Shown here piece by piece: positions 1 to 5,957 of a stretch of 7,705 bases of DNA. The notes under the pieces are model-generated. The model was not told where the DNA came from. It saw only the letters and a list, made by a program, of their open reading frames with translations, and searched no databases. The stretch spans positions 1 to 7,705 of the forward strand of contig CAMLDG010000016.1 in NCBI GenBank assembly GCA_946478655.1, read 5' to 3'. Position numbers and translations under genes: made by a program. The DNA comes from an uncultured Nitrosotalea sp. (GTDB lineage Archaea > Thermoproteota > Nitrososphaeria > Nitrososphaerales > Nitrosopumilaceae). Every line of letters begins with the position of its first letter. Position 1 is the first letter of the stretch.

Positions 1-48
1 GTTGAACTAAAACCAGAACCTAAAGTTGAACTAAAACCAGAACCTAAA
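1..48 (+). repeat. 24-bp in-frame tandem repeat, two copies plus a partial third
   Basis: Positions 1-24 and 25-48 are identical 24-base units, each encoding VELKPEPK. The third unit begins at 49 with gttgaa and then diverges. The window starts exactly at a unit boundary, so more copies may lie upstream. The unit length is a multiple of three, so copy number could change without breaking the reading frame. Confidence 0.9.
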
Positions 49-342
49 GTTGAACCCGCACAAGAAATATCTGATGAAGAGGATCCATTTGCAGGAATCT
101 CGACAAAAGACATCGAAAAATATTCTGATATCTTTGATGTACCGCCTCCAGAAAACGATAATCAGGCAAGAAAACTAGCATCTGATATTCGAAAATGGAT
201 TTCTGCAGGACGACCAAAAACTAAAGATGAGCCAAAACCCGAAACTAAATCTGAATCAAAAACTGAAGAGGAAGATATGGTCGAGTCAAAAGATGAAAAG
301 CCTATAAAGAAACGTTCGTTGTTTGGATGGAGGAAGAAATGA
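1..342 (+). CDS. Unrecognised protein, C-terminal part (charged, PEPK-repeat tail)
   Basis: An open frame enters from the left edge in frame 1 and ends at the TGA at 340-342, giving the last 113 residues of a protein whose start lies outside the window. I do not recognise the family. It opens with two exact copies of VELKPEPK and the start of a third, followed by an acidic patch (EISDEEDPF), a more ordinary segment (about residues 32-72) that could fold, with DVPPP and a possible short helix ending in IRKWISAGRPK, then a second low-complexity Lys/Glu/Pro stretch and a basic, aromatic end (KKRSLFGWRKK). No membrane segment is visible. The charged repeats suggest a flexible tail or linker attached to an upstream domain. 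Its stop overlaps the argF start in ATGA, so the two genes are probably co-transcribed and translationally coupled; that alone does not show a shared function. Confidence 0.8.
   Translation, partial: VELKPEPKVELKPEPKVEPAQEISDEEDPFAGISTKDIEKYSDIFDVPPPENDNQARKLASDIRKWISAGRPKTKDEPKPETKSESKTEEEDMVESKDEKPIKKRSLFGWRKK
329..333 (+). promoter_or_regulatory. Ribosome binding site of argF
   Basis: GGAGG lies five bases before the ATG at 339, inside the last codons of the upstream gene. It supports the start at 339 rather than the in-frame ATG at 327, which overlaps this site. Confidence 0.6.
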
Positions 343-1253
343 AAATAAAAACAAAAGATCTACTTACACTAAATGAATTGAGCAAAAGTGAATTGCTTGG
401 AATAATAGACAATGCTATAAAACTAAAGAAAGATCTCAAAAAAGGAATCTCAAAACCAATTCTAAAAAATAAAACACTTGCCATGATCTTCCAAAAACCT
501 TCAACTCGTACAAGGGTAAGTTTTGAAACTGGAATGTTCCAATTGGGAGGACACGCACTCAATCTATCAGCAGATGACTTGCAGCTAAAAAGGGGAGAAA
601 CAATAGAAGATACTGCCAAGACGCTCTCAAGATATGTGGATATCATCATGGCTAGAGTGTATTCACATGAAGAGGTAGAAATTTTAGCAAAAAATTCCAC
701 AGTTCCTGTAATAAACGGACTCTCTGATTCCTTCCATCCATGTCAGATATTGGCAGATTTGATGACAATCAAGGAGAAAAAGAAAAAACTTGCAGGACTA
801 AAACTTGCGTGGATTGGAGATGGTAACAACGTATGCAATTCAATGATTTATGGATGTGCAAAAACATCTATTGATGTAACGATTGCAACTCCCAAAGGAT
901 ACGAACCAAATTCTGATATCATAAAAGAATCAAAAAAATTCATAGATGTACAATTACTCACAGATCCCCTATCTGCAGTAAAAGACGCTGATGTAGTAGT
1001 TACTGATACATTTGTCTCGATCCATCACCAGGCAACCGATAGGACAAAAGACTTTCTGCCACGTTTTCAAGTAAACTCTAATTTGATGAAAAAAGCAGAT
1101 CGTGACGCAATTTTCTTGCACTGTCTTCCTGCAAAAAGAGGCCAAGAAGTTACAGGTGAAGTGATTGATGGTCCACAGTCTGTAATATGGGATGAAGCAG
1201 AAAATAGACTTCATGCACAAAAGGCATTGATGGCTTCACTGCTCCGAGTCTAA
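339..1253 (+). CDS. argF: Ornithine carbamoyltransferase
   Basis: ArgF transfers the carbamoyl group of carbamoyl phosphate to ornithine, making citrulline in cytoplasmic arginine synthesis. The 304 residues match the family's usual length. The N-terminal carbamoyl-phosphate domain carries STRTR at 55-59 and HPCQ at 133-136. The C-terminal amino-acid-binding domain starts near GDGNN (160-164) and has HCLP at 261-264 and WDEAENR ending at Arg290. The loop that usually reads D-x-W-x-S-M-G and binds ornithine reads DTFVSIHH (223-230): Asp and Ser are kept, but Met-Gly is replaced by Ile-His. The carbamoyltransferase family is clear; ornithine as substrate is inferred from the overall pattern, and an altered substrate cannot be excluded. 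The start at 339 forms ATGA with the upstream stop and follows a GGAGG; an in-frame ATG at 327 would add four residues. The gene is separated from the ribosomal operon by 47 bases. Confidence 0.93.
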   Translation: MKIKTKDLLTLNELSKSELLGIIDNAIKLKKDLKKGISKPILKNKTLAMIFQKPSTRTRVSFETGMFQLGGHALNLSADDLQLKRGETIEDTAKTLSRYVDIIMARVYSHEEVEILAKNSTVPVINGLSDSFHPCQILADLMTIKEKKKKLAGLKLAWIGDGNNVCNSMIYGCAKTSIDVTIATPKGYEPNSDIIKESKKFIDVQLLTDPLSAVKDADVVVTDTFVSIHHQATDRTKDFLPRFQVNSNLMKKADRDAIFLHCLPAKRGQEVTGEVIDGPQSVIWDEAENRLHAQKALMASLLRV

Positions 1254-1255
1254 CG

Positions 1256-1263
1256 TTTATAAG
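1256..1263 (+). promoter_or_regulatory. Probable TATA box (box A) for the rpl18-truB operon
   Basis: TTTATAAG sits in the 47-base gap after argF, the only sizeable gap before the ribosomal genes. Archaeal transcription usually starts about 25 bases downstream, here near 1284-1290, which would leave a short leader of roughly 10-17 bases before the ATG at 1301. No good ribosome binding site lies in that leader, which fits a short-leader mRNA. The assignment rests on sequence resemblance and position only. Confidence 0.5.
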
Positions 1264-1276
1264 AGCTTCACCAAAA

Positions 1277-1282
1277 TTTTTT
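1277..1282 (+). terminator. Possible T-run terminator after argF
   Basis: Six T residues follow argF by 23 bases, with four A residues just before. Archaeal termination often uses T-rich stretches without a hairpin, and I see no convincing stem here. The run overlaps the proposed promoter region of rpl18, so it may only be part of an AT-rich promoter. Confidence 0.25.
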
Positions 1283-1300
1283 GTAAATAGGCTTAGTATA

Positions 1301-1789
1301 ATGGCATATTCACAAATATTACGTAGATCTCGGGATGAGAAGACTAACTACAAGAAGAGAAGACATCTTCTTATGGGTAGGAGAGACTTTATCACAGTTC
1401 AGATATCTAACGAGAATACTCTAGTACAAATTCACAAGCCTGAAATGGAAGGCGACAAAGTTCTTTCATCTGCTCATTCTAGATCGCTTCTAAAAAATGG
1501 CTGGAAAGGCTCAAGAAAGAGTATACCAGCTGCATATCTTACTGGTTATCTAGCAGGCAAGAAAGCACTTGCAAGTGGAACCAAGAGCGCTGTACTTTAT
1601 ACTGGCACTAGAAAATATACTCAAAGAATTGCAGCAGCATTGAAAGGAATAATAGATGCAGGTCTAGAAGTTCCCGCAGACGCAGAAACTTTTCCATCTG
1701 ATGAGAGGATAAGCGGTAAGCATCTTAAAGTTGCAAATGAAATAAGCAAAGTAAAATCTGCAATTGATAGTGAGGTTAAATCCAAATGA
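1301..1789 (+). CDS. rpl18: Large ribosomal subunit protein uL18
   Basis: uL18 binds 5S rRNA and helps seat it in the central protuberance of the large subunit. The 162-residue protein is of the long archaeal/eukaryotic L18/L5e kind. It has a basic N-terminus (RRSRDEKTNYKKRRHLL), a central IPAAYLTGYLAGKKA block (75-89), VLYTGTRKYTQRIAAALKG (98-116) for the conserved core, and the archaeal PSDERISGKHL segment at 132-142. ATG 1301 is the natural start, with a TATA-like element 40 bases upstream. This is the first gene of the tight ribosomal run. Its stop overlaps the rps5 start in ATGA. In many archaea eL32 and eL19 precede it; here argF does. Confidence 0.96.
   Translation: MAYSQILRRSRDEKTNYKKRRHLLMGRRDFITVQISNENTLVQIHKPEMEGDKVLSSAHSRSLLKNGWKGSRKSIPAAYLTGYLAGKKALASGTKSAVLYTGTRKYTQRIAAALKGIIDAGLEVPADAETFPSDERISGKHLKVANEISKVKSAIDSEVKSK
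1772..1776 (+). promoter_or_regulatory. Ribosome binding site of rps5
   Basis: GAGGT, nine bases before the rps5 ATG, lies within the last codons of rpl18. It matches the part of the Shine-Dalgarno sequence seen before several other genes of this operon. Confidence 0.55.
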
Positions 1790-2421
1790 GTAGAACAGAA
1801 CAGAGATCAAGACCACCAAGAAGAGAACCAGAACAAGTATGGACTCCAAGAACAAAACTAGGAGCACTAGTGGCTACTGATAAAATTACAACCATGAAAG
1901 AAATTTATGAAAACGGTTATCGAATTCAAGAAGCTGGCATTATCAAAAAATTACTACCAGGAATTAAAACTGAAGTAATTGATGTTGGAATTGTTCAAAA
2001 ACAAACAACCAACGGTGAGTATACTAGATTCAAGGCACTTGTAGCAGCTGGAGACGAAAATGGCTGGCTGGGAATAGGACAAGGAAAATCAAAACAAATG
2101 AGAATTGCAATCGAAAAGGCAACAAATCAAGCTTATCTTAATGTCAGTCCGGTAAAACTTGGCTGTGGAAGTTGGGAGTGTAGATGTGAACAACCTCATT
2201 CAGTTCCATTCAAAGTAAGAGGAAGAGGTGGAAGTGTAACCGTTGAAGTTATTCCGGGACCAAGAGGTCTTGGACTTGTTGCTGGTGGAAATATAAGAAA
2301 TCTTCTAAAATTAGCCGGTTTGAAGGATGCATGGACAAAAAGTACAGGTTCTACAAATACAATGACTTCTACATCAAGAGCTGTCTTGGACTGTTTAAGA
2401 CAAACATTTAGTCAGGGTTGA
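1786..2421 (+). CDS. rps5: Small ribosomal subunit protein uS5
   Basis: uS5 lies near the mRNA entry side of the small subunit and affects decoding accuracy. The 211-residue protein has a basic, disordered N-terminus (1-35), the double-stranded-RNA-binding-like S5 domain (about 60-130) with GWLGIGQGKSKQMR at 93-106, and the C-terminal domain with VIPGPRGLGLVAGGNIRNLL at 155-174. The archaeal insertion GCGSWECRCEQPHS (126-139) carries Cys127, Cys132, Cys134 and His138, which could form a metal site, though this is unproven. The ATG forms ATGA with the rpl18 stop, and GAGGT at 1772-1776 lies nine bases before it, inside rpl18. Confidence 0.97.
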   Translation: MSRTEQRSRPPRREPEQVWTPRTKLGALVATDKITTMKEIYENGYRIQEAGIIKKLLPGIKTEVIDVGIVQKQTTNGEYTRFKALVAAGDENGWLGIGQGKSKQMRIAIEKATNQAYLNVSPVKLGCGSWECRCEQPHSVPFKVRGRGGSVTVEVIPGPRGLGLVAGGNIRNLLKLAGLKDAWTKSTGSTNTMTSTSRAVLDCLRQTFSQG

Positions 2422-2429
2422 ATGAAAAA

Positions 2430-2897
2430 ATGGGTAAAGCTTTCTTAATAGTCAGAATGAAAGGAACGGTCAATGTTCCTTACTGGGCCAGAACTACTAT
2501 GGACCTTTTACATTTGGATAAAAGATTCCGTGCTACTATCATTCCAGAAAAAGATAACACAAAAGGCATGCTTGACAAGATCAAACACTATGTATCTTGG
2601 CAAGAGATTGATGTATCCACTACAAAAGAACTCTTAGAAAAGAAAGCACGCACAGGCGGTTATAAAAAACTCACAGCAGAAGATATGACAAAATTAGGTT
2701 TCAAAAATACTGATGAACTTGCAAAATCACTTTCAGAAGGAACTGCTATACTATCAAAACTAAAACCACTAAAACCATGGTTTGCTCTGTCACCGCCAAA
2801 ACATGGATTCAAACGAAATACTAAGAAGATGTATGGAGAAGGAGGAATTCTTGGTAGTCACAAAGAACTCTTAGCACAAGTGAGGTTAATGATGTAA
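2430..2897 (+). CDS. rpl30: Large ribosomal subunit protein uL30
   Basis: uL30 is a large-subunit protein; archaeal and eukaryotic forms (related to eukaryotic L7) are longer than the bacterial one of about 60 residues, as here with 155. The ferredoxin-like core opens with GKAFLIVRMKGTVNVPYWAR and continues through FRATIIPEKDNTKGMLDKIK (33-52). The archaeal C-terminal extension has FALSPPKHGFKR at 118-129, corresponding to the family's usual F-R-L-x-P-P-R-G-G-F. I chose ATG 2430 because the protein then begins MGKAFLIV, as in relatives known to me. An in-frame TTG at 2418 overlaps the rps5 stop as TTGA, the same arrangement as at secY, and would add four residues (MNEK). No strong ribosome binding site decides between them. 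The next gene follows after one base. Confidence 0.94.
   Translation: MGKAFLIVRMKGTVNVPYWARTTMDLLHLDKRFRATIIPEKDNTKGMLDKIKHYVSWQEIDVSTTKELLEKKARTGGYKKLTAEDMTKLGFKNTDELAKSLSEGTAILSKLKPLKPWFALSPPKHGFKRNTKKMYGEGGILGSHKELLAQVRLMM
2882..2886 (+). promoter_or_regulatory. Ribosome binding site of rpl15
   Basis: GAGGT inside the rpl30 coding end lies 12 bases before the rpl15 ATG at 2899. The spacing is at the long end, so this is a probable rather than a firm site. Confidence 0.45.
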
Positions 2898-2898
2898 C

Positions 2899-3321
2899 AT
2901 GCCAACAAGAGCAAGAAAAACAAGAAAATATCGAGGAAGTAGACACTGTGGTTGGGGACAAATAGGCCAACACAGAGCCAGTGGTCACAAAGGAGGACTT
3001 GGTCAATCTGGTTTGCACAAACATCATTTCATACGAATGTTAATGACTGATCCAAAACACTTTGGTCATGATTCCACTCACCCACCACATCCAAATCTAG
3101 TCCGAAAATGGGCTAGCGTAAGAGATCTGGATGATATCTTTGCAAAATTTGGAAAACAGGAAGGTGGCAAGAAATTGATAGACCTTACTGAACTAGGCTA
3201 TGACAAGCTGTTGGGAGGAGGACAGACTGAAAATGCTTATGTTGTTAAGGTGGAAAAATTCTCTGCTTCCGCCGAAGAAAAAGTAAAACAATCTGGTGGC
3301 GAGGTGCAAGCAGTAGCTTGA
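2899..3321 (+). CDS. rpl15: Large ribosomal subunit protein uL15
   Basis: uL15 binds 23S rRNA late in large-subunit assembly. The protein has 140 residues, the usual archaeal length. The N-terminus is very basic and glycine-rich (RKTRKYRGSRHCGWGQIGQH, then RASGHKGGLGQSG), typical of the rRNA-threading tail of uL15/L27a. Archaeal/eukaryotic features include the His/Lys-rich segment LHKHHFIRM (39-47) and the DPKHFGH motif (51-57). The C-terminal globular part has IDLTELGYDKLLGGG (174-style hinge, here residues 94-108), followed by the usual strand NAYVVKVEKFSASAEEKV. The start lies one base after the rpl30 stop, and the stop overlaps the secY TTG start as TTGA. Confidence 0.96.
   Translation: MPTRARKTRKYRGSRHCGWGQIGQHRASGHKGGLGQSGLHKHHFIRMLMTDPKHFGHDSTHPPHPNLVRKWASVRDLDDIFAKFGKQEGGKKLIDLTELGYDKLLGGGQTENAYVVKVEKFSASAEEKVKQSGGEVQAVA
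3301..3306 (+). promoter_or_regulatory. Ribosome binding site of secY
   Basis: GAGGTG, inside the end of rpl15, lies 11 bases before the TTG at 3318 and supports that non-ATG codon as the secY start. Confidence 0.5.
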
Positions 3322-4757
3322 CAGCAGAAGAAGGTTCGACCTCTGGCGGTTTTTTAAAAACAATCATCTCTAAAGCCGAAGTTTACATTCCACAAGTACC
3401 AAAACCGAAAAAGAAAATTCCACTTCAAGTTCGTTTGATGTGGTGTGGAATTGCATTATTCATTTACATGATAATGGGACAGACACCTCTATACGGTGCA
3501 TCTACACCATCATTTGACTTTCTTGCATTTGCCAGAGTAATTTTTGCATCACAACAAGGTACACTGATTGAACTTGGAATCGGACCTATTGTTACGGCTG
3601 GACTGTTGATGCAACTCCTAAAGGGTTCTGAGATATTTCATCTTGATTTCAAGAAACCAGAAGACAGAGAGTTGTATCAAACAGCAACCAAGATTGTTAC
3701 TTATATCGTAATCATTGCAGAATCTTCTCTGTATGGAATGGCAGTATATGGACCAAGAATGCCAAACCACGAAGATATCTTCATTCTGATAGGACAACTA
3801 ATCGGCGCATCTGTGATAATCATGTTACTCGATGAACTAGTCCAAAAGGGATGGGGACTTGGCAGTGGAATCAGTTTGTTTATCGCAGCAGGTGTCGCTC
3901 AACAGGTAATCTGGAGCTTGTTCAGTCCAGTTCCTGCAGGAGACGGCGGTCCAGTAGGTGTCTTTGCAAATATTGTACATGGCGCAATACATAGTGATTT
4001 TAGTAATTTGTTTTTCCGGTCTAACCAATTGCCTGGAATATTTGGCCTGTTGATAACGGCTGGAGTCTTGTTGATTCTTGTATATACGCAAGGAATCAAG
4101 GTGGAGATACCAATCGTATCTACCAAGTACAGGGGATTCTCTGCAGTATATCCAATCAAGTTGATGTACGTATCCAACATTCCAGTAATTTTGGCTTCTG
4201 CTCTTACTGCTAATGCAGTATTTGTAGGGCAAATTATGTGGGCTAACTTTAACCCGCGAAATGCAAATCCGTTTTTGAATTTCTTGGGAATGTTTGATCC
4301 TACCTCTCCATCTACTCCTACAGGTGGTATACTGTACTATGTTACAGCACCACGTGGTCTTGATATTGTTGCACTAGATCCAACCAGAGCTGTTTTGTAC
4401 ATTTTATTCATGGTGGGAATTGTGGTATTGTTTGGCAGATTATGGATTGAGCTTGGAGGACTTTCTGCAAAGAGTGCAGCCAAAAACCTACTTGATGCAG
4501 AGGTACAGATACCTGGCTTTAGACGTTCAAATCAACCCGTTGAAAATCTACTTCAAAAATACATTCCATCTGTTACTATAATTGGTTCTATCATACTAGG
4601 ATTGTTGGCCGGTACATCTGATGTACTGGGAACATTTGGATCAGGGACAGGAATGTTGTTGACAGTTGATATCTTGATTAACTATTACAATTTACTTGTT
4701 CGAGAACGAGTCGAGGAAGTAATGCCTTCCCTGGGTGCATTGCTTGGCAGAAAGTAA
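3318..4757 (+). CDS. secY: Protein translocase subunit SecY
   Basis: SecY is the channel-forming subunit of the SecYEG/SecYE-beta translocon in the cytoplasmic membrane. The 479 residues are somewhat longer than many archaeal SecY proteins. About ten membrane segments can be read. TM1 is near 40-56; the plug region and half-helix follow (about 60-80); TM2b has ELGIGPIVTAGLLMQLLKG (85-103); TM4-5 carry the hallmark LLDELVQKGWGLGSGISLFIA (170-190); TM7 has YPIKLMYVSNIPVILASAL (278-296); TM10 has GTGMLLTVDILINYYNLL (443-460), with a short cytoplasmic tail. The TTG start overlaps the rpl15 stop. The only nearby ATG, in RLMW at residue 41, would delete the N-terminal helix and part of TM1, so TTG is preferred. 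The outer loop between TM7 and TM8 (about 307-355) is long and Pro/Asn-rich. The adkA start lies inside its last codons. Confidence 0.97.
   Translation: MTAEEGSTSGGFLKTIISKAEVYIPQVPKPKKKIPLQVRLMWCGIALFIYMIMGQTPLYGASTPSFDFLAFARVIFASQQGTLIELGIGPIVTAGLLMQLLKGSEIFHLDFKKPEDRELYQTATKIVTYIVIIAESSLYGMAVYGPRMPNHEDIFILIGQLIGASVIIMLLDELVQKGWGLGSGISLFIAAGVAQQVIWSLFSPVPAGDGGPVGVFANIVHGAIHSDFSNLFFRSNQLPGIFGLLITAGVLLILVYTQGIKVEIPIVSTKYRGFSAVYPIKLMYVSNIPVILASALTANAVFVGQIMWANFNPRNANPFLNFLGMFDPTSPSTPTGGILYYVTAPRGLDIVALDPTRAVLYILFMVGIVVLFGRLWIELGGLSAKSAAKNLLDAEVQIPGFRRSNQPVENLLQKYIPSVTIIGSIILGLLAGTSDVLGTFGSGTGMLLTVDILINYYNLLVRERVEEVMPSLGALLGRK
4734..4737 (+). promoter_or_regulatory. Possible ribosome binding site of adkA
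   Basis: GGTG six bases before the TTG at 4744, inside the end of secY, matches part of GGAGGTGAT. It overlaps the alternative GTG start at 4735, which argues for TTG 4744. Confidence 0.4.
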
Positions 4758-5334
4758 GAAAATAATTATTGTAGGAATTCCAGGCGTTGGAAAAACTACC
4801 GTCGTATCACGTGTAGTGGAACTGTTAAAAGAAAAAAGTATCAAGGTGAGTGTCTCAATCTTTGGAACTGTAATGTTTGACGAAGCAAAAAAGAAAGGGG
4901 TCCAAAGTAGAGATGATCTGAGAAAACTCTCTGTCAAGCAACAAAAGGAACTACAATCTACTGCTGCAAGAACCATAGCATCCATGGCTGATGATGTCAT
5001 AATCGTGGATACACATGCATTCATTTCCACAAAAGAGGGGTTTTATCCAGGACTTCCACACAATGTTTTAGAAATTCTCAATCCTGATAGTTTTATCATG
5101 ATAACTGCGCGACCTGAAGAGATCTATAACCGTAGAATGACTGACACCACTAGAACTAGGGATATCGTATCAATTGATGCCATAAAAAAAGAACTTGATG
5201 TTACTAGTGCGATGCTGTCAACTTGTTCAATACTCTGTGGTTCTCCAATTAAGATGGTTCTCAATACTGAAGGTAAAGTTGATGAAGCGGCACGAGGTAT
5301 TCTAAATGCAATGGGGTATAACAATGGAACATAG
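4744..5334 (+). CDS. adkA: Adenylate kinase, archaeal type
   Basis: AdkA interconverts AMP and ATP with two ADP. It belongs to the archaeal adenylate kinases, distinct from bacterial Adk and usually trimeric. With the TTG start at 4744 it has 196 residues, the family's normal size, and begins MAESKKIIIVGIPGVGKTT, with the P-loop GIPGVGKTT at 11-19. Family segments follow in order: FGTVMFDEAKKKGVQSRDDLRKL (40-62), VDTHAFI (88-94), GFYPGLPHNVLEILNPD (99-115) and the arginine-rich lid region NRRMTDTTRTRD (129-140). GTG 4735 is an alternative start adding three residues. The gene overlaps the end of secY by 14 bases and the following DUF106 gene by 29. The secY-adkA-DUF106 order is common in archaea and supports the archaeal-type assignment. 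Confidence 0.94.
   Translation: MAESKKIIIVGIPGVGKTTVVSRVVELLKEKSIKVSVSIFGTVMFDEAKKKGVQSRDDLRKLSVKQQKELQSTAARTIASMADDVIIVDTHAFISTKEGFYPGLPHNVLEILNPDSFIMITARPEEIYNRRMTDTTRTRDIVSIDAIKKELDVTSAMLSTCSILCGSPIKMVLNTEGKVDEAARGILNAMGYNNGT
5294..5298 (+). promoter_or_regulatory. Ribosome binding site of the DUF106 gene
   Basis: GAGGT, inside adkA, lies seven bases before the ATG at 5306. This is the best-spaced such site in the operon and favours that start over the ATG at 5324. Confidence 0.5.
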
Positions 5335-5956
5335 CATAATTTTACATTTCATAAATTCAATAGCGCTTCAGATACCTGGACTAAGCAAGGGACCGCTGGG
5401 AAGTGCAAATCCTATAGTGAAGGGAATGATTGCATCTGCCTTTGGTATCATGGGCATTTCTGTAGGACTCAACCTGCTTAATGCATTGATAAAACGAAAG
5501 ATGGTAGACCAGGAGAAACTCAAAAGACTACTAAAAGAAACAAGGGCTTGGCAAAAGGAAAGGATGGCAGCATTCAAGTCAAAAGACCAGGCAAAGACAG
5601 ATGAGCTCAACAAAAAGTCTGCATACATGAACAAGATGAACATGGAAGTGATGCAGATGAACATGAGACCAATGATGATTACATTTCTTCCATTGATCTT
5701 GATATTCTACTTTGTACTTCCTCCGTTGTTTTCTTATACGGTTGCAATATCTCCTATATCGCTAAACTTTATCCCTGGAGGATTTTTCGAATTAACCTGT
5801 ACTGCAGCCAAAGTGGCAGAATCTCAACTTCCTGGTCATCCGGATATTTGTCATCATGTAAACGAATTGTATTTCTGGGCATGGTACTTCCTTTCATCTG
5901 CTGCCTTTAGTGGTATCATAATGAGAGTTACAAAAACTACAATGGATACAAGCTAA
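5306..5956 (+). CDS. DUF106 membrane insertase, YidC/EMC3-like
   Basis: DUF106 (also EMC3/TMCO1-like) proteins are archaeal relatives of YidC/Oxa1 and are thought to insert proteins into the cytoplasmic membrane. The 216 residues show the expected layout: a short outer N-terminus, TM1 about 38-60, a charged cytoplasmic coiled coil about 64-118 (DQEKLKRLLKETRAWQKERM), a methionine-rich stretch at 108-124, TM2 about 123-143, an outer loop about 144-187 with Cys165 and Cys182, and TM3 about 188-206 with a cytoplasmic end. ATG 5306 has a well-placed GAGGT; ATG 5324 would give 210 residues beginning MEHSIIL and also leaves a full protein. It overlaps adkA by 29 bases and sits three genes after rpl15, next to secY and adkA, which fits a role in membrane protein biogenesis. 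In many archaea rpl34e follows; here cmk does. Confidence 0.88.
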   Translation: MQWGITMEHSIILHFINSIALQIPGLSKGPLGSANPIVKGMIASAFGIMGISVGLNLLNALIKRKMVDQEKLKRLLKETRAWQKERMAAFKSKDQAKTDELNKKSAYMNKMNMEVMQMNMRPMMITFLPLILIFYFVLPPLFSYTVAISPISLNFIPGGFFELTCTAAKVAESQLPGHPDICHHVNELYFWAWYFLSSAAFSGIIMRVTKTTMDTS

Positions 5957-5957
5957 A

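Noticed and set aside
327..338. Upstream ATG for argF
   Set aside because: It coincides with the GGAGG site that serves the ATG at 339, and has no ribosome binding site of its own.
302..700. 132-codon reverse-strand open frame opposite argF
   Set aside because: It lies wholly opposite the well-supported argF, has a Ser/Phe/Leu-rich composition typical of antisense translation of an AT-rich gene, and shows no recognisable domain.
2418..2429. TTG start for rpl30, overlapping the rps5 stop
   Set aside because: The protein fits its family best from MGKAFLIV at 2430, although the TTGA overlap resembles the secY junction; kept as an alternative in the rpl30 entry.
3837..4232. Overlapping reverse-strand open frames opposite secY
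   Set aside because: They mirror the secY coding region, have no family features, and two different frames overlap each other.
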